In this document: in pieces, positions 25,894-37,300 of the stretch
How positions within the stretch are numbered: the stretch's first letter is position 1
How the letters are laid out: the number at the start of each line of letters is the position of its first letter
Assembly: GCF_017254915.1 (NCBI RefSeq)
Contig: NZ_JAFKCT010000005.1
Location: 268,376 to 332,375, forward strand
Direction of reading: 5' to 3'
Source: Algoriphagus oliviformis
GTDB taxonomy: Bacteria > Bacteroidota > Bacteroidia > Cytophagales > Cyclobacteriaceae
DNA length: 64,000 nt
The notes under the pieces: model-generated
Seen by the model: the letters and a program-made list of their open reading frames with translations, nothing else
Database searches by the model: none
What the model was told of the DNA's origin: nothing
Program-made: the position numbers and the translations under genes

Positions 25894-28512
25894 ATGAGTG
25901 ACGAAAACATAAAAGCAGACGGTGCAGACGAAAGCCTGCACGACTCGGTTCCGGTGACCGGGATGTACAAAGAGTGGTTTCTCGACTACGCTTCCTATGT
26001 GATCCTGGAGCGTGCGGTGCCGGCGATTGAGGACGGTTTTAAACCCGTTCAGCGCAGGATCATGCACGCCATGAAGGAAATGGACGATGGGCGATTCAAC
26101 AAGGTGGCCAACATCATCGGCCAATCCATGCAGTACCATCCGCACGGCGACCAGTCCATCGGCGACGCGATAGTCAACATGGGCCAAAAGGAACTCCTGA
26201 TCGAAACCCAGGGAAACTGGGGGGACGTCCGTACCGGCGACAGTGCTGCAGCGGCACGATACATCGAGGCCCGACTGTCCAAGTTTGCCCTGGAGGTGGT
26301 CTTCAATCCACAGACGACCGAGTGGCAGCTTTCCTATGACGGGAGAAAGCGGGAGCCGGTGACGCTTCCGGTGAAGTTTCCGCTTTTGCTGGCGCAGGGA
26401 GTGGAAGGCATCGCGGTGGGACTTTCCACCAAAATCCTCCCGCACAATTTCATAGAGCTGATCGAAGGCTCTATCGAGATCCTGAAGGGAAACAAAACCA
26501 ATGTACTTCCAGATTTTGCCACAGGCGGCTTGGCCGACTTCTCTGACTACCAGGAAGGCGTCCGGGGAGGAAAGATCAAGGTGCGGGCAAGGATTGAGGA
26601 AGAGGATAGCAAGACGCTTGTAATCAAGGAGATTCCCTACGGAGTGACTACCGATTCCCTGATCGATTCTATTCTCAAAGCCAACGACAAAGGCAAGATC
26701 AAAATCAAAAAGGTCGTGGACAACACGGCCAAAGACGTGGAGATCCAGATCCAGCTCACGCCGGGCGTATCCCCGGATGTGACGATTGACGCGCTCTACG
26801 CCTTCACGGACTGCGAAGTGTCGATCTCTCCCAATGCCTGCGTGATCATCAACGACAAGCCGGTATTCCTCAGCGTCAATAGAATCCTCGAGTACAATAC
26901 CCACCAGACCAAGGAGCTTCTCCGTAGGGAGCTGGAGATCCGCAAGGCCGAACTGATGGAGAAGCTGCTTTTCTCCTCCTTGGAAAAGATCTTCATCGAA
27001 AACCGCATCTACCGCGACATCGAGGAATGTACCACCTGGGACGGGGTCTTGGAGGCCATCGACAAAGGGCTCGATCCCTACAAGCCGGACTTCTACCGTG
27101 AAATCACCCAGGACGACCTCACTCGCCTGACCGAAATCAAAATCAAGCGAATCTCCAAGTTTGACGCGTTCAAGGCCGACGAGCTGATGAAGCGACTGCA
27201 AGAGGAGCTCAAGGAGGTCAACTACAACCTGAAGCACCTGACGGAATTTTCCATCAAATACTACCAAAACCTGCTCGACAAATACGGGAAAGGCCGCGAG
27301 CGCAAAACCGAGATCCGCGCCCTCGACACCATCGAGGCCACCGTCGTCGCCGCCAACAATGCCAAGCTCTACGTCAACAAGGCCGATGGTTTCGTGGGCT
27401 ACGGGCTGAAAAAGGACGAGTTTATCTGTGATTGTTCCGACCTGGACGACGTGATTGCGATCCGTAGAGACGGGAAATTTGTCGTGTCCAAGATCCAGGA
27501 AAAGGGCTTCATGGGCAAGGACATCCTCTATGTGGGCGTGTTCCGAAAGAACGACGACCGGATGACCTTCAACCTGATCTACCTAGACGGGACTTCCGGC
27601 CGATCCATGGTGAAGCGCTTCCAAGTCGGTGGCATCACCCGCGACAAGGAATATGACCTGACCAAAGGCACCAAGGGCACCAAAGTCATGTACCTCACCG
27701 CCAATCCCAATGCGGAAGCGGAGACGGTCACCGTCTATCTTACCCAAGGTGCCAAGGCCCGGGTTAAGGTCTTTGACTTCGACTTTGCAGAGATCGAGAT
27801 CAAAGGCCGTGGGGCGGGAGGAAATATCCTCACCAAGTATCCGGTGCGCAAGATCCAGTTTAAAATGGAAGGGAAATCCACGCTCGGCGGACTGGATATC
27901 TACTATGACGTCGTCGTAGGACGCTTGAATACCGACCAGCGAGGCAAGCACATCGGCAACTTCCTGGGCGATGACAAGATCCTGGTTTGCTACAAAAACG
28001 GGGACTATGAGTTGACGAGCTTTGAGCTTACCAACCGCTACGAGCCATCGGATGTGCTGCTGATCGAGAAGTTTGACATCCAAAAGGTCATCTCGGCGAT
28101 CTATCTCGACGGCGCATCCAAGCTCTACTTTGTGAAGCGGTTCTTGATCGAAACCACCACGGTCAACAAGCGTTTCAACTTCATCTCCGACCACAAGCAG
28201 TCTCAGCTGAAAGTAGTTTCGACCGACAGTCAACCCCAGGTTTCTGTGACGCTGATCAAAGGCAAGGAGGAAGAGGTCGCGGAATACGACCTGGACATGC
28301 TGATCGACGTGAAAGGCTGGAAAGCCATTGGCAACAAGCTGAGTACCTATATGGTGAAAGACGTGGTCTTGCTCCAGTCTGAGAAAGCCTCAGAGGCGGA
28401 GGCCGAAGAGGATGTGCCTGAAGAAAGCTCGCCCGACCAGGATCTTGAGATCGGCTCTACGATTGACCTGAGTCCAAAGAAAGACGACGAGGATCAGCTG
28501 GGGCTTTTCTAG
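25894..28512 (+). CDS. parC: DNA topoisomerase IV subunit A
   Basis: 872 residues. The breakage-reunion domain has DYASYVILERAVPAIEDGFKPVQRRI, the YHPHGDQSIGDAI quinolone-region motif and catalytic Tyr123 in AAARYIEARL. A coiled-coil gate follows (about 350-480), then a C-terminal beta-pinwheel with degenerate blades (GKFVVSKI, GTSGRSMVKRF, GGNILTKYPVRKI). The acidic tail ends EDQLGLF. It pairs with ParE at 22964. No GyrA box QRRGGKG is seen, supporting topoisomerase IV. A hairpin terminator lies 29 nt after the stop. Confidence 0.95.
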   Translation: MSDENIKADGADESLHDSVPVTGMYKEWFLDYASYVILERAVPAIEDGFKPVQRRIMHAMKEMDDGRFNKVANIIGQSMQYHPHGDQSIGDAIVNMGQKELLIETQGNWGDVRTGDSAAAARYIEARLSKFALEVVFNPQTTEWQLSYDGRKREPVTLPVKFPLLLAQGVEGIAVGLSTKILPHNFIELIEGSIEILKGNKTNVLPDFATGGLADFSDYQEGVRGGKIKVRARIEEEDSKTLVIKEIPYGVTTDSLIDSILKANDKGKIKIKKVVDNTAKDVEIQIQLTPGVSPDVTIDALYAFTDCEVSISPNACVIINDKPVFLSVNRILEYNTHQTKELLRRELEIRKAELMEKLLFSSLEKIFIENRIYRDIEECTTWDGVLEAIDKGLDPYKPDFYREITQDDLTRLTEIKIKRISKFDAFKADELMKRLQEELKEVNYNLKHLTEFSIKYYQNLLDKYGKGRERKTEIRALDTIEATVVAANNAKLYVNKADGFVGYGLKKDEFICDCSDLDDVIAIRRDGKFVVSKIQEKGFMGKDILYVGVFRKNDDRMTFNLIYLDGTSGRSMVKRFQVGGITRDKEYDLTKGTKGTKVMYLTANPNAEAETVTVYLTQGAKARVKVFDFDFAEIEIKGRGAGGNILTKYPVRKIQFKMEGKSTLGGLDIYYDVVVGRLNTDQRGKHIGNFLGDDKILVCYKNGDYELTSFELTNRYEPSDVLLIEKFDIQKVISAIYLDGASKLYFVKRFLIETTTVNKRFNFISDHKQSQLKVVSTDSQPQVSVTLIKGKEEEVAEYDLDMLIDVKGWKAIGNKLSTYMVKDVVLLQSEKASEAEAEEDVPEESSPDQDLEIGSTIDLSPKKDDEDQLGLF

Positions 28513-28540
28513 AAAAGCGTAAAGAGAACTCCATAATTTT

Positions 28541-28585
28541 AAGAAAGTGTTTTCCGGCCAAGGTCGAGAAGACACTTTCTTTTTG
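28541..28585 (+). terminator. terminator after parC
   Basis: 10-bp stem AAGAAAGTGT (28541-28550) / ACACTTTCTT (28572-28581) with a 21-nt loop, followed by TTTTG. It ends the parE-parC transcript. The trmH-type gene starts 22 nt further on. Confidence 0.7.
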
Positions 28586-28606
28586 TTTCACATCAGCAAA
28601 ACGGCC

Positions 28607-29314
28607 ATGCAAAAAGAAGACGAACCCATTTTTGACCCCGGACTTTTAGAATACCTTGGGCAGTACGTCACCGAGCACAAAAAGGCCGTGATGGAACAGG
28701 TGCTCGCCAAGCGGACGAGGCACTTGACCGTGGTGCTGGAGGATATCTTCAAGCCCCACAATGCCAGCGCAGTGATCCGAACCTGTGATTGTTTTGGCCT
28801 ACAGGACATCCATGTGATCGAGAAGACCAACCAGTACAAGGTCAATCCCTACGTCACCCGAGGTGCGTCGCAGTGGGTGGATCTGCATAAATATTACCGG
28901 GAAGACGGCACTTCGGTGGATGCCTGCTTTGACAGCCTGAGGGAAAAAGGCTATAAAATCTACGGCACAAGCCCTGCAGCAAGCTCGCTGTCCATCTACG
29001 AGCTACGTCCGGACGAAAAGCTCGCCTTGGTTTTTGGCAACGAGCACGAGGGAATCTCTGGGGAGGTCAAATCCAAAGCCGACGGGCTAGTCCACATCCC
29101 CATGCTGGGATTTACGGACAGCTTTAACATCTCCGTGTCGGCTTCGATTTTCCTGTATGATTTGGTAAAAAAAGCAGCATCCATGGATCTGGAAGGCTTT
29201 CACCTATCCGAGTCCGAGAAAAACCAACTTCGGCTGAAATGGTATCGCGGGGTAGTGAAAAAATCGGAAATCCACGAGAAGGTATATTTCAAGAACCGGA
29301 AAGAGTCGGAGTGA
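28607..29314 (+). CDS. TrmH-type (SpoU) tRNA/rRNA 2'-O-methyltransferase
   Basis: 235 residues from the ATG at 28607; an upstream in-frame TTG-type start at 28547 lies inside the terminator hairpin. SPOUT signatures are present: HNASAVIRTCDCFGLQDIHVIE (motif 1), LALVFGNEHEGIS (motif 2) and IPMLGFTDSFNISVSASIFLYDL (motif 3), which make the knotted SAM site. N-terminal KRTRHLTVVLEDIFKPHN is typical of TrmH, which methylates G18 of tRNA. Substrate assignment beyond 2'-O-ribose of RNA is inference. Confidence 0.9.
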   Translation: MQKEDEPIFDPGLLEYLGQYVTEHKKAVMEQVLAKRTRHLTVVLEDIFKPHNASAVIRTCDCFGLQDIHVIEKTNQYKVNPYVTRGASQWVDLHKYYREDGTSVDACFDSLREKGYKIYGTSPAASSLSIYELRPDEKLALVFGNEHEGISGEVKSKADGLVHIPMLGFTDSFNISVSASIFLYDLVKKAASMDLEGFHLSESEKNQLRLKWYRGVVKKSEIHEKVYFKNRKESE

Positions 29315-29917
29315 TCATTTTTTTTGGAACAGCTCGGAAAAGGGTTTCTTAGGCTGCTTTTGCGAGGCTCTTTTTGCTTTCTGCCGTTGTTTTTGACGGC
29401 GTTTTTGCTCCTTGCTTTTGACCAACACCGTCCTGGCCGAGATCCCTACCTGTCCTCTGTAAAATTCCTCCCGACCGCTGATGTTGACGTTGGGCTTGTA
29501 GTCCACGGCGATCACCGCGTTGGCCACTGTCAGCTCAATTCCCGCCACCAAGTCCACTCCAAAGGTGGCATTGCCGTAAGTATGGACGATTTCTTTGGTG
29601 TCGGGATTTTTGACAAAGCTCTCTTCATTGCCAAAAGCGACACCGCCTCCGAGGTAGTAGTTAAACCGTTTGGAGATGATGGGCCGATGCCTTTCGGCCA
29701 AGAGGGAAAAAGTGGTGTTTTTGCTAAAGTCCGATTGGAGGATTCCCTCTAGGGTAACCCGTTCGGTGACGCGCTGCTGCAGGGTAAGTCCGAGGGTTCG
29801 GTTCAGGTCGGAGTTGCCAAAGCGGAGGCCGAGGGCCGTGCCGTAGCGCTGGGAGAAACCTGGCGTGGCTAGTAGCAGGCTCAGCAGGAACAGGGGGAAG
29901 ACAAGGGCTTTGTTCAT
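29315..29917 (-). CDS. secreted beta-rich protein, hypothetical
   Basis: 200 residues from ATG 29917, with a signal peptide (MNKALVFPLFLLSLLLATPGFSQ). The mature part has alternating strands (YGTALGLRFGNSDLNRTLGLTLQQRVTERVTLEGILQ; FNYYLGGGVAFGN; AVIAVDYKPNVNISG) like a small outer-membrane barrel, and a very basic C-terminal tail (KEQKRRQKQRQKAKRASQKQPKKP). Function unknown. The stop codon abuts the TrmH-type gene's stop on the other strand. Confidence 0.75.
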   Translation of the reverse strand: MNKALVFPLFLLSLLLATPGFSQRYGTALGLRFGNSDLNRTLGLTLQQRVTERVTLEGILQSDFSKNTTFSLLAERHRPIISKRFNYYLGGGVAFGNEESFVKNPDTKEIVHTYGNATFGVDLVAGIELTVANAVIAVDYKPNVNISGREEFYRGQVGISARTVLVKSKEQKRRQKQRQKAKRASQKQPKKPFSELFQKK

Positions 29918-29963
29918 GGAATGGGGGATAGGCCTTCCATTTCTCAATTTCCATTCCAAACAA

Positions 29964-29987
29964 AAAATCCCTCAAGAGAGGGATTTT
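29964..29987 (-). terminator. terminator after the cyclophilin gene
   Basis: Perfect 10-bp stem AAAATCCCTC / GAGGGATTTT with a 4-nt loop; on the minus strand it is followed by TTGTTTGG. It ends transcription from 30147 before the secreted-protein gene. Confidence 0.7.
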
Positions 29988-30070
29988 CCGATTATCTGAT
30001 TTTGTACCATTAGCTGCCAGTGGTTATTCCAGAGAACGCAATCCCCTAGGTTTTGCCCTACTTCAGTCTT

Positions 30071-30106
30071 CCAGCCTGCCTGAGCAGACAGGCCCGCCTG
30101 AAGAAG
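30071..30106. repeat. palindromic intergenic element (GCCTG...CAGGC)
   Basis: GCCTG-AGCAGA-CAGGC (30078-30093) lies inside a wider partial symmetry CTTCAG...CTGAAG (30061-30102). A related palindrome CCTGTC-GGCT-GACAGG with the same ACCTGCCTG lead occurs at 58779-58798. The two share the CCTGCCTG core and suggest a dispersed palindromic repeat family. Confidence 0.45.
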
Positions 30107-30146
30107 TAGTTCGGCGACTGGCAAGATTACGGATATACAGGGACGA

Positions 30147-30590
30147 TCAAGCTTCTGTCTCGGAGATGACGATCTTTTCGATCTTGTCCCCGGCGCGGAT
30201 GGCGTCGATCACTTCCAGGCCTTCCACCACTTTGCCAAAGCAGGTGTGGTTTCTGTCCAGGTGGGCGGTGTTGGTGCGGCTGTGGCAGATGAAAAACTGG
30301 GAACCGCCGGTGTTTCTGCCTGCATGGGCCATGGAAAGCACGCCACGGTCGTGGTATTGGTTGTCGCCGTCGAGCTCACACTTGATCTTGTATCCGGGGC
30401 CTCCCGCGCCATTGCCGATCGGGCATCCGCCTTGGATCACGAAGTTGGGGATCACACGGTGAAAAGTGAGGCCGTCGTAAAAGCCTTTATTGGAAAGGTC
30501 TACGAAGTTTTGGACTGCGATGGGTGCGTCCTTTTCGTAAAACTCCACCTTCATGGTGCCTTTTTCAGTAATGATTTCTGCTGTCTTCAT
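30147..30590 (-). CDS. cyclophilin-type peptidyl-prolyl cis-trans isomerase
   Basis: 147 residues, small single-domain cyclophilin without signal peptide, so cytoplasmic. Signature [21 protein letters not shown] contains the catalytic Arg in [22 protein letters not shown] and [19 protein letters not shown] complete the active-site pocket (Gln and Phe in SQFFI; His in the LDRNHT region). It speeds proline isomerisation in folding proteins. Downstream a hairpin terminator (29964-29987) is present. Confidence 0.95.
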   Translation of the reverse strand: MKTAEIITEKGTMKVEFYEKDAPIAVQNFVDLSNKGFYDGLTFHRVIPNFVIQGGCPIGNGAGGPGYKIKCELDGDNQYHDRGVLSMAHAGRNTGGSQFFICHSRTNTAHLDRNHTCFGKVVEGLEVIDAIRAGDKIEKIVISETEA

Positions 30591-30683
30591 CAGGTTAAAA
30601 TTTCTGGTTTATCCGACCCTTTGGGTCAAAAGAATTTAGAATCGCAAAAATAGGGGATCGGCCGCTACTTTGGCAATAAAAAA

Positions 30684-30710
30684 GAAAAGGAGTGATTGCC
30701 ACTCCTTTTC
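30684..30710 (-). terminator. terminator after pckA
   Basis: 10-bp stem GAAAAGGAGT / ACTCCTTTTC with a 7-nt loop, followed on the minus strand by TTTTTTATT. It lies 14 nt past the pckA stop. Confidence 0.8.
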
Positions 30711-30723
30711 CTCCAGCATTCGC

Positions 30724-32325
30724 TTACTTCAGCGGGGCTCCATTGAGGATATCCTCATCTGCGAAGTCCTCGAACTTCCTGAAGTTTTCCCTAAAGGCAG
30801 TAGCCAGGTTTTGGGCGGTCTGGTCGTAGTCTGTCTTGTTTTCCCAGGTATCTCTTGGATTGAGGACCTCGTAGGGCACGTCGGGACAGATTTTGGGCAC
30901 CATAAAGCCAAAGATCGGATCGACTTGGTAGGGGGCAAATTCCAGCTTGCCGTCCAGTGCCGCCTTGATCATCGCCCGGGTATGGGCGAGCTTCATGCGG
31001 GAACCCACGCCGTAGGGGCCGCCTGTCCAGCCGGTATTGATCAGCCAGACATTCACCTCGTTTCTTTCCATTTTCTCGCCAAAAAGCTTGGCATACTCCG
31101 TCGGATGGAGTGGCAGGAAGGCAGCGCCAAAGCAAGCCGAAAAGGTAAGCTTGGGCTCGGTGACGCCCATTTCCGTACCGGCTACCTTTGCCGTATACCC
31201 GGAGATAAAGTGGTACATCGCCTGACTTTTGTTCAGCTTGGAAATCGGCGGGATCACGCCAAAGGCGTCTGCAGTCAGGAAAAAGATGTTTTTCGGAACC
31301 GATCCCACGGAAGGCTGCAGCGCATTGGGAATGTAGTGGATGGGATAGGCGGTGCGTGTGTTTTCCGTCAGGGAGCGATTGGCGTAGTCTATTTCGCGGG
31401 TACCGGTCTTGAAGCAGGTATTTTCCACCACCGAACCAAACTTGATCGCATCGTAGATCTCGGGCTCCTTGTCCCGGCTCAGGTCCACGACCTTGGCGTA
31501 GCAGCCGCCTTCGAAGTTAAACACCGAATCCTCTGTCCAGCCGTGTTCGTCATCGCCGATCAGCTGCCGGTGGGGATCGGCAGACAGGGTAGTCTTGCCC
31601 GTGCCGGAGAGTCCAAAGAAAATCGCGCTATCGCCGTCTTTGCCCATGTTTGCAGAGCAGTGCATGGAGAGAATGCCCTTTTCGTGAGGCAGCAGGAAAT
31701 TGAGCACGGAGAAGATGCCCTTTTTCATCTCGCCGGCATAGGCAGTGCCACCGATCAGGATCATTCGCTTGCTCAGGTTGAGAATGGCAAAATTTCCACT
31801 TCGGGTGCCATCCACCTCGGGATCCGCTTGGAAGTCCGGCGCGCAGATGATGGTAAAGTCGGACTGGAAGTGCTTCTGCTCCTCACGGGTAGGGCGCAGG
31901 AACATGTTGTGGCAAAAGAGGTTGTGCCAAGCCAGCGTATTGATCACCTTGAGCTTGAGCTGGTGCTGGGGATCGGCGCCGGCCAACGCATTTCGCACGA
32001 AGAGGTCTCTGTTGGCCAGATGTTGCTTCATCTTAGCCAGGAGCTGGTCAAACTTTTCCTCATCAAAGGGAATGTTGATCTCTCCCCACCAAACGGCATC
32101 TCTGGTCTTCTCGTCCGATACGAGGTAGCGGTCCTTGGGCGAACGGCCGGTGAAGGTTCCGGTGTCGACCATGAGCGCTCCGGTCGAGGTAAGGAATCCC
32201 TCTTTTCGGCGTAGCGCATGCTCGACCAGTTCGGCTGGAGTGAGGTTGGAGAAGACTTTTCCCGTGGTATCCACATCTGGGAGTGGATAGTGGGAAAGGG
32301 TAGGAGTCAGAACGAGGTTCTGCAT
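30724..32325 (-). CDS. pckA: phosphoenolpyruvate carboxykinase (ATP)
   Basis: 533 residues, full length. It converts oxaloacetate and ATP to PEP, CO2 and ADP for gluconeogenesis. Seen: substrate loop TFTGRSPKDRYLV (58-69), NLFCHNMFLRP, the PEPCK-specific segment MILIGGTAYAGEMKKGIFSVLNFLLP, P-loop GLSGTGKTTLSADP (238-251) and the metal/ATP loop DDEHGWTEDSVFNFEGGCYAK. A matching -7 box TAATTTTG (32367-32360) lies about 35 nt upstream. It diverges from the POT transporter across 280 nt. Confidence 0.97.
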   Translation of the reverse strand: MQNLVLTPTLSHYPLPDVDTTGKVFSNLTPAELVEHALRRKEGFLTSTGALMVDTGTFTGRSPKDRYLVSDEKTRDAVWWGEINIPFDEEKFDQLLAKMKQHLANRDLFVRNALAGADPQHQLKLKVINTLAWHNLFCHNMFLRPTREEQKHFQSDFTIICAPDFQADPEVDGTRSGNFAILNLSKRMILIGGTAYAGEMKKGIFSVLNFLLPHEKGILSMHCSANMGKDGDSAIFFGLSGTGKTTLSADPHRQLIGDDEHGWTEDSVFNFEGGCYAKVVDLSRDKEPEIYDAIKFGSVVENTCFKTGTREIDYANRSLTENTRTAYPIHYIPNALQPSVGSVPKNIFFLTADAFGVIPPISKLNKSQAMYHFISGYTAKVAGTEMGVTEPKLTFSACFGAAFLPLHPTEYAKLFGEKMERNEVNVWLINTGWTGGPYGVGSRMKLAHTRAMIKAALDGKLEFAPYQVDPIFGFMVPKICPDVPYEVLNPRDTWENKTDYDQTAQNLATAFRENFRKFEDFADEDILNGAPLK

Positions 32326-32359
32326 AGAATTTGGGTTTATATTCTGAAAATCGTCTTCC

Positions 32360-32388
32360 CAAAATTAGAGAGATTATTGAAATTCAAA
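32360..32388 (-). promoter_or_regulatory. candidate promoter of pckA
   Basis: TAATTTTG (32367-32360) matches TAnnTTTG, with TTTG at 32388-32385, a 17-nt spacer (shorter than the usual 19-21). The predicted transcript would have a leader of about 28 nt. Confidence 0.4.
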
Positions 32389-32468
32389 ACCAAAAAATCG
32401 CCGAAATTTGGCCGTTCAATCGATTACGAAGAAGAATCAGAATAATATTTGATTTTTGTCAGCTTTCC

Positions 32469-32487
32469 CGGTTTTAGCTGAAAACCG
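32469..32487. promoter_or_regulatory. inverted repeat between pckA and the POT gene
   Basis: CGGTTTT-AGCTG-AAAACCG, a perfect 7-bp inverted repeat in the 280-nt divergent region. It could be an operator or a hairpin in the 5' leader of the transporter. The rest of the spacer is AT-rich with no coding frame. Confidence 0.4.
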
Positions 32488-32605
32488 TCCCGTTTTTCTC
32501 TTGGGCTGTCCCGCCAAAACAGACCGCCAGTCCTGTAAAACTTTTTAAACCAGCCCCAAAAGTTTTATCATTGCAGTTCTGTTTCTTACCCTTAAAAATT
32601 GATTC

Positions 32606-34168
<1,563 letters not shown>

Positions 34169-34183
34169 CGCTCACTTTACACC

Positions 34184-34228
34184 AAACAAAAACAGCCTCC
34201 GGATCATCTCCGGAGGCTGTTTTTGTTT
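34184..34228 (+). terminator. long perfect terminator hairpin after the POT gene
   Basis: Perfect 20-bp stem (34184-34203 with 34209-34228) and a 5-nt loop. The A/T flanks pair with each other, so it may terminate in both directions. Confidence 0.85.
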
Positions 34229-34350
34229 GTAGCTACGCGTGCAGGAGGGAACTTCTATCGGAGAAAGAATAGGTGGCTTTCCCAAAAGGTCTTTCGTACC
34301 GACTTTGGCCTAAACCACCTCCTTTCCATCTTTTTCCAGAGTGGAAAAAA

Positions 34351-34376
34351 GAAAGCCATCCAAAAGGATGGCTTTC
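34351..34376 (-). terminator. terminator after the 1014-residue TonB-dependent receptor
   Basis: Perfect 11-bp stem GAAAGCCATCC / GGATGGCTTTC with AAAA loop; on the minus strand it is followed by TTTTTTCC. Confidence 0.85.
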
Positions 34377-34398
34377 AGCTGCTAGGCTATCTGTGGGT

Positions 34399-37300
34399 TT
34401 AATTTAAGAATTCATCGAAAGTAAGGCTGACGTAGTACATCGTGCCCACGGTCGGGTTGCCCCAGGCTTGGCGATAGCCGGTGGAGTTGAACAGGTTGGA
34501 ACCGCCTACTTTCAGGATGGACTTGATGCTTTTCAGCTTGTAGCTCAGCTGCGCGTCAAAGGTGCCGAAAGAAGGCATCACGGACAGCTGCTGGGAGGAG
34601 ACTGAAGTATTCACGAAAGACGACTGCCATACAAAATCACCTTGCCATCTGTAGGAGAGGGAGAAGCCGAGATTGTCGATGACTTCTCTATTGGCAAAGT
34701 TGAGCACATAGCGGTACTCTGGCGTGTTGAAGGATGGCTGAAAGCCAGTCTCAGCAAAGTCCTCGAGGTTGGACAGTGTGTTGTACGACACATTGCCGCC
34801 CAGAGAGTATCCCTTGCTTAGCTTGTAGTCCATCCCCAGAGCCCAGCCCCAAGATTTGATGATTTCGGTTCTGTTGACTGGGACTGAGTACACGTTTCTT
34901 CCTCCAGGACCCACACCGATGAGATTAAGTCCTGTGATCGGATTTGGTCCTTGGGAACCTGTCGTAGAATTGCCATCCTGAACGAGCACCTGTCCACCGA
35001 TGAAGTTCTCAAACCGGTTGAAATAGGCGTATGCGTCTACGAGCAGTCGGTTGGCAAACAGTCCCTTGTATCCCACTTCAAATGACTTCACCACTTCCGG
35101 CTCGAAATCCCTGAACTCATACGGAGTCAGTTTGTCGAGATTGGCGGTGGAAGCGTTGACAGGAACCAGCTGGCCAGCGATCTGTGGTACCAGCTGGGGG
35201 ACTAGCGCCGCAATGGCCGCGGGAGCTTGCTCAGGTGGGATCTGACCTGACTGTACTTGTTGGGTCACGATCTGGGTAGCTTGTGCGATTGCCAGTTGGG
35301 TAGCTTGTTGGATGCTTTGTTGGTAGACCGGAGAGTTGGGCTGGATGTCTGCCTGCACGCCTGCGCCAAACGTCTGAACCGAGGAAAGTGGATAGACGGG
35401 GTTGGATACCATGTTGTACCGATCTCTGAAAAGAGGAAGTCCACCCAATAACCTCGCTTGGGGAGTCAGCAAGTCGATGTATTGGTCTTGGGTGGTAGGG
35501 ATGCGGAATCCGGTCTGGTAGGAAGCCCTGAAATTGTGGTCGCCCACGGAATAGACGCCCGATACCCTTGGAGACCATTGGCCTTTGAAGTTTTCGTTTT
35601 TGTCATAGCGCACGGAAGCTGTCAGCTTGAACTTGTCGCTAAACAGTAGTTTAGAGCCCTGCAGGTAGCCACCGTATTCGTTGATTTTGAATTCGTCGCC
35701 GTTTTCATCCGTGGCAAAAAGCGTCTTCTCAGAGTTCAATGCGTAGATCCGGTAGTTTGCACCTACTACGAAATCCGCCCAAGTGATGTCTTTGAACTGA
35801 TAGGAGCCTTCGAAATGGTACAGGTTGGTCTTGTCCACAAACTGAGCCCCGACGCCAGTCGCGTCGCCAGGGATCGGTTTGGAAGTCACTTTGTTCTTGG
35901 CCGCCTCAAATTCCGGCGTACCCGGCATGAGCCTGCCTTGGTCCGCAAATGCCCTAGCAGCGGCATGGGCAGCCAGATCATCCGCGCCCTGTAGTCTTGC
36001 TTGCGCATAGGCCCCTACATACTCGGGAAACCACTGGGTGCTTTGCTTCCATTCTTCATTAATGCCTTGGGCAGCGATACCTACCGCAAATGCGTCTCCG
36101 GACCGTTCCTGAGTGGTGTAGGCCCGCAGGAACCAGTTTGCGCCTCTCAGCTCAGCCTTGTACTGACCCAAGCTGAAATTGGCGATGGAGTAGCGATCCG
36201 CCCCGGTGTAAACCGTGGTGCCGTAGCCATAATTGCCTTGCAGGACGGCTTCCACCCGGTCATTGAGTCTCCAGTGGAGCGCACCGTTCAGTTTCAGGGA
36301 TTTGGTGTTGTAGTCCGCGAGTTCGTTTTCCTTATAGCCTGTCCTGGAGACAAACTGGCTGGGGATCAAGGCCAGGGCAGCGGAGGGAAGTACGCCTGCT
36401 GCCACCATTTGGTTTGCCACGCTGGTCATGCTGACGTTGGTCTCGTCTCCATACACGTTCACTCCATTGTAGCCGGGATTGTTGAGCGGATTGCCCGTCT
36501 CGATGGTAGATCCGTTGAGCAGGGACTGATCTCGGAAGTCATTTGCCTGCCAATCATCCGCAGTCAGGTAGCTGACGTTGACCTTGAAAGCGACCTTGTC
36601 CGAGAAAGCTTTGGCATATCTCGCGCTGAAGTCATAAAAGCCGGTGCTGGCAGAAGTCCTGGACTTTTCGCTCATGACGCCTGTCTTCACACTCGCTGAA
36701 AGCCCCTGATATTGAAAGGGGTTTTTGGAGTTCATCAGCAGGATGCCGTTGATGGCGTTGGGTCCATAGAGGGCTGAAGCCGCCCCTGGGATCAATTCGA
36801 CGCTCTCGAGATCGAGCTCCGAAATACCGGCAATGTTGCCGACGGAGAAGTTTAAGCCCGGGGCTTGGTTGTCCATTCCGTCGATCATCTGCACCGTCCG
36901 CACGTTTCCGTTGGAGTTGAATCCCCTGGTATTAAAGGACTTGAAAGTGAGGGACTGCGTACTCATCTCCACGCCCTTCATATTGTTGAGTGCATCGAAA
37001 AAGCTCGCTTGGGGTACTTCACGAATGGCGATGATGTCCATCTTTTCCACCGAGACAGGAGACTTCATGATGCTCTCTTCGACGCGGGAGGCGGAGATGA
37101 CCACTTCCTGTCCCATGATTGAGGCCTCTTCCATGACGACGTCCAGACTGGACATGCCTCCACCCACTTCTACTTCCTGGGAGGTGTAGCCCACCATGGA
37201 AAATACCAAGGTGAAAGGTGGCTCCTGGTTTACATTCAGGGAGAATTTACCGGAAAGGTCGGAGATCGTGCCGATCACCTTTCCCTTTACGATGATGTTG

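Noticed and set aside
25510..27267. 585-residue antisense ORF spanning satD end and parC
   Set aside because: Lies opposite the strongly conserved ParC coding sequence; its composition follows the complement of parC codons.
30670..32214. 514-residue plus-strand ORF opposite pckA
   Set aside because: Shadow of the pckA gene, which has all catalytic motifs on the minus strand.
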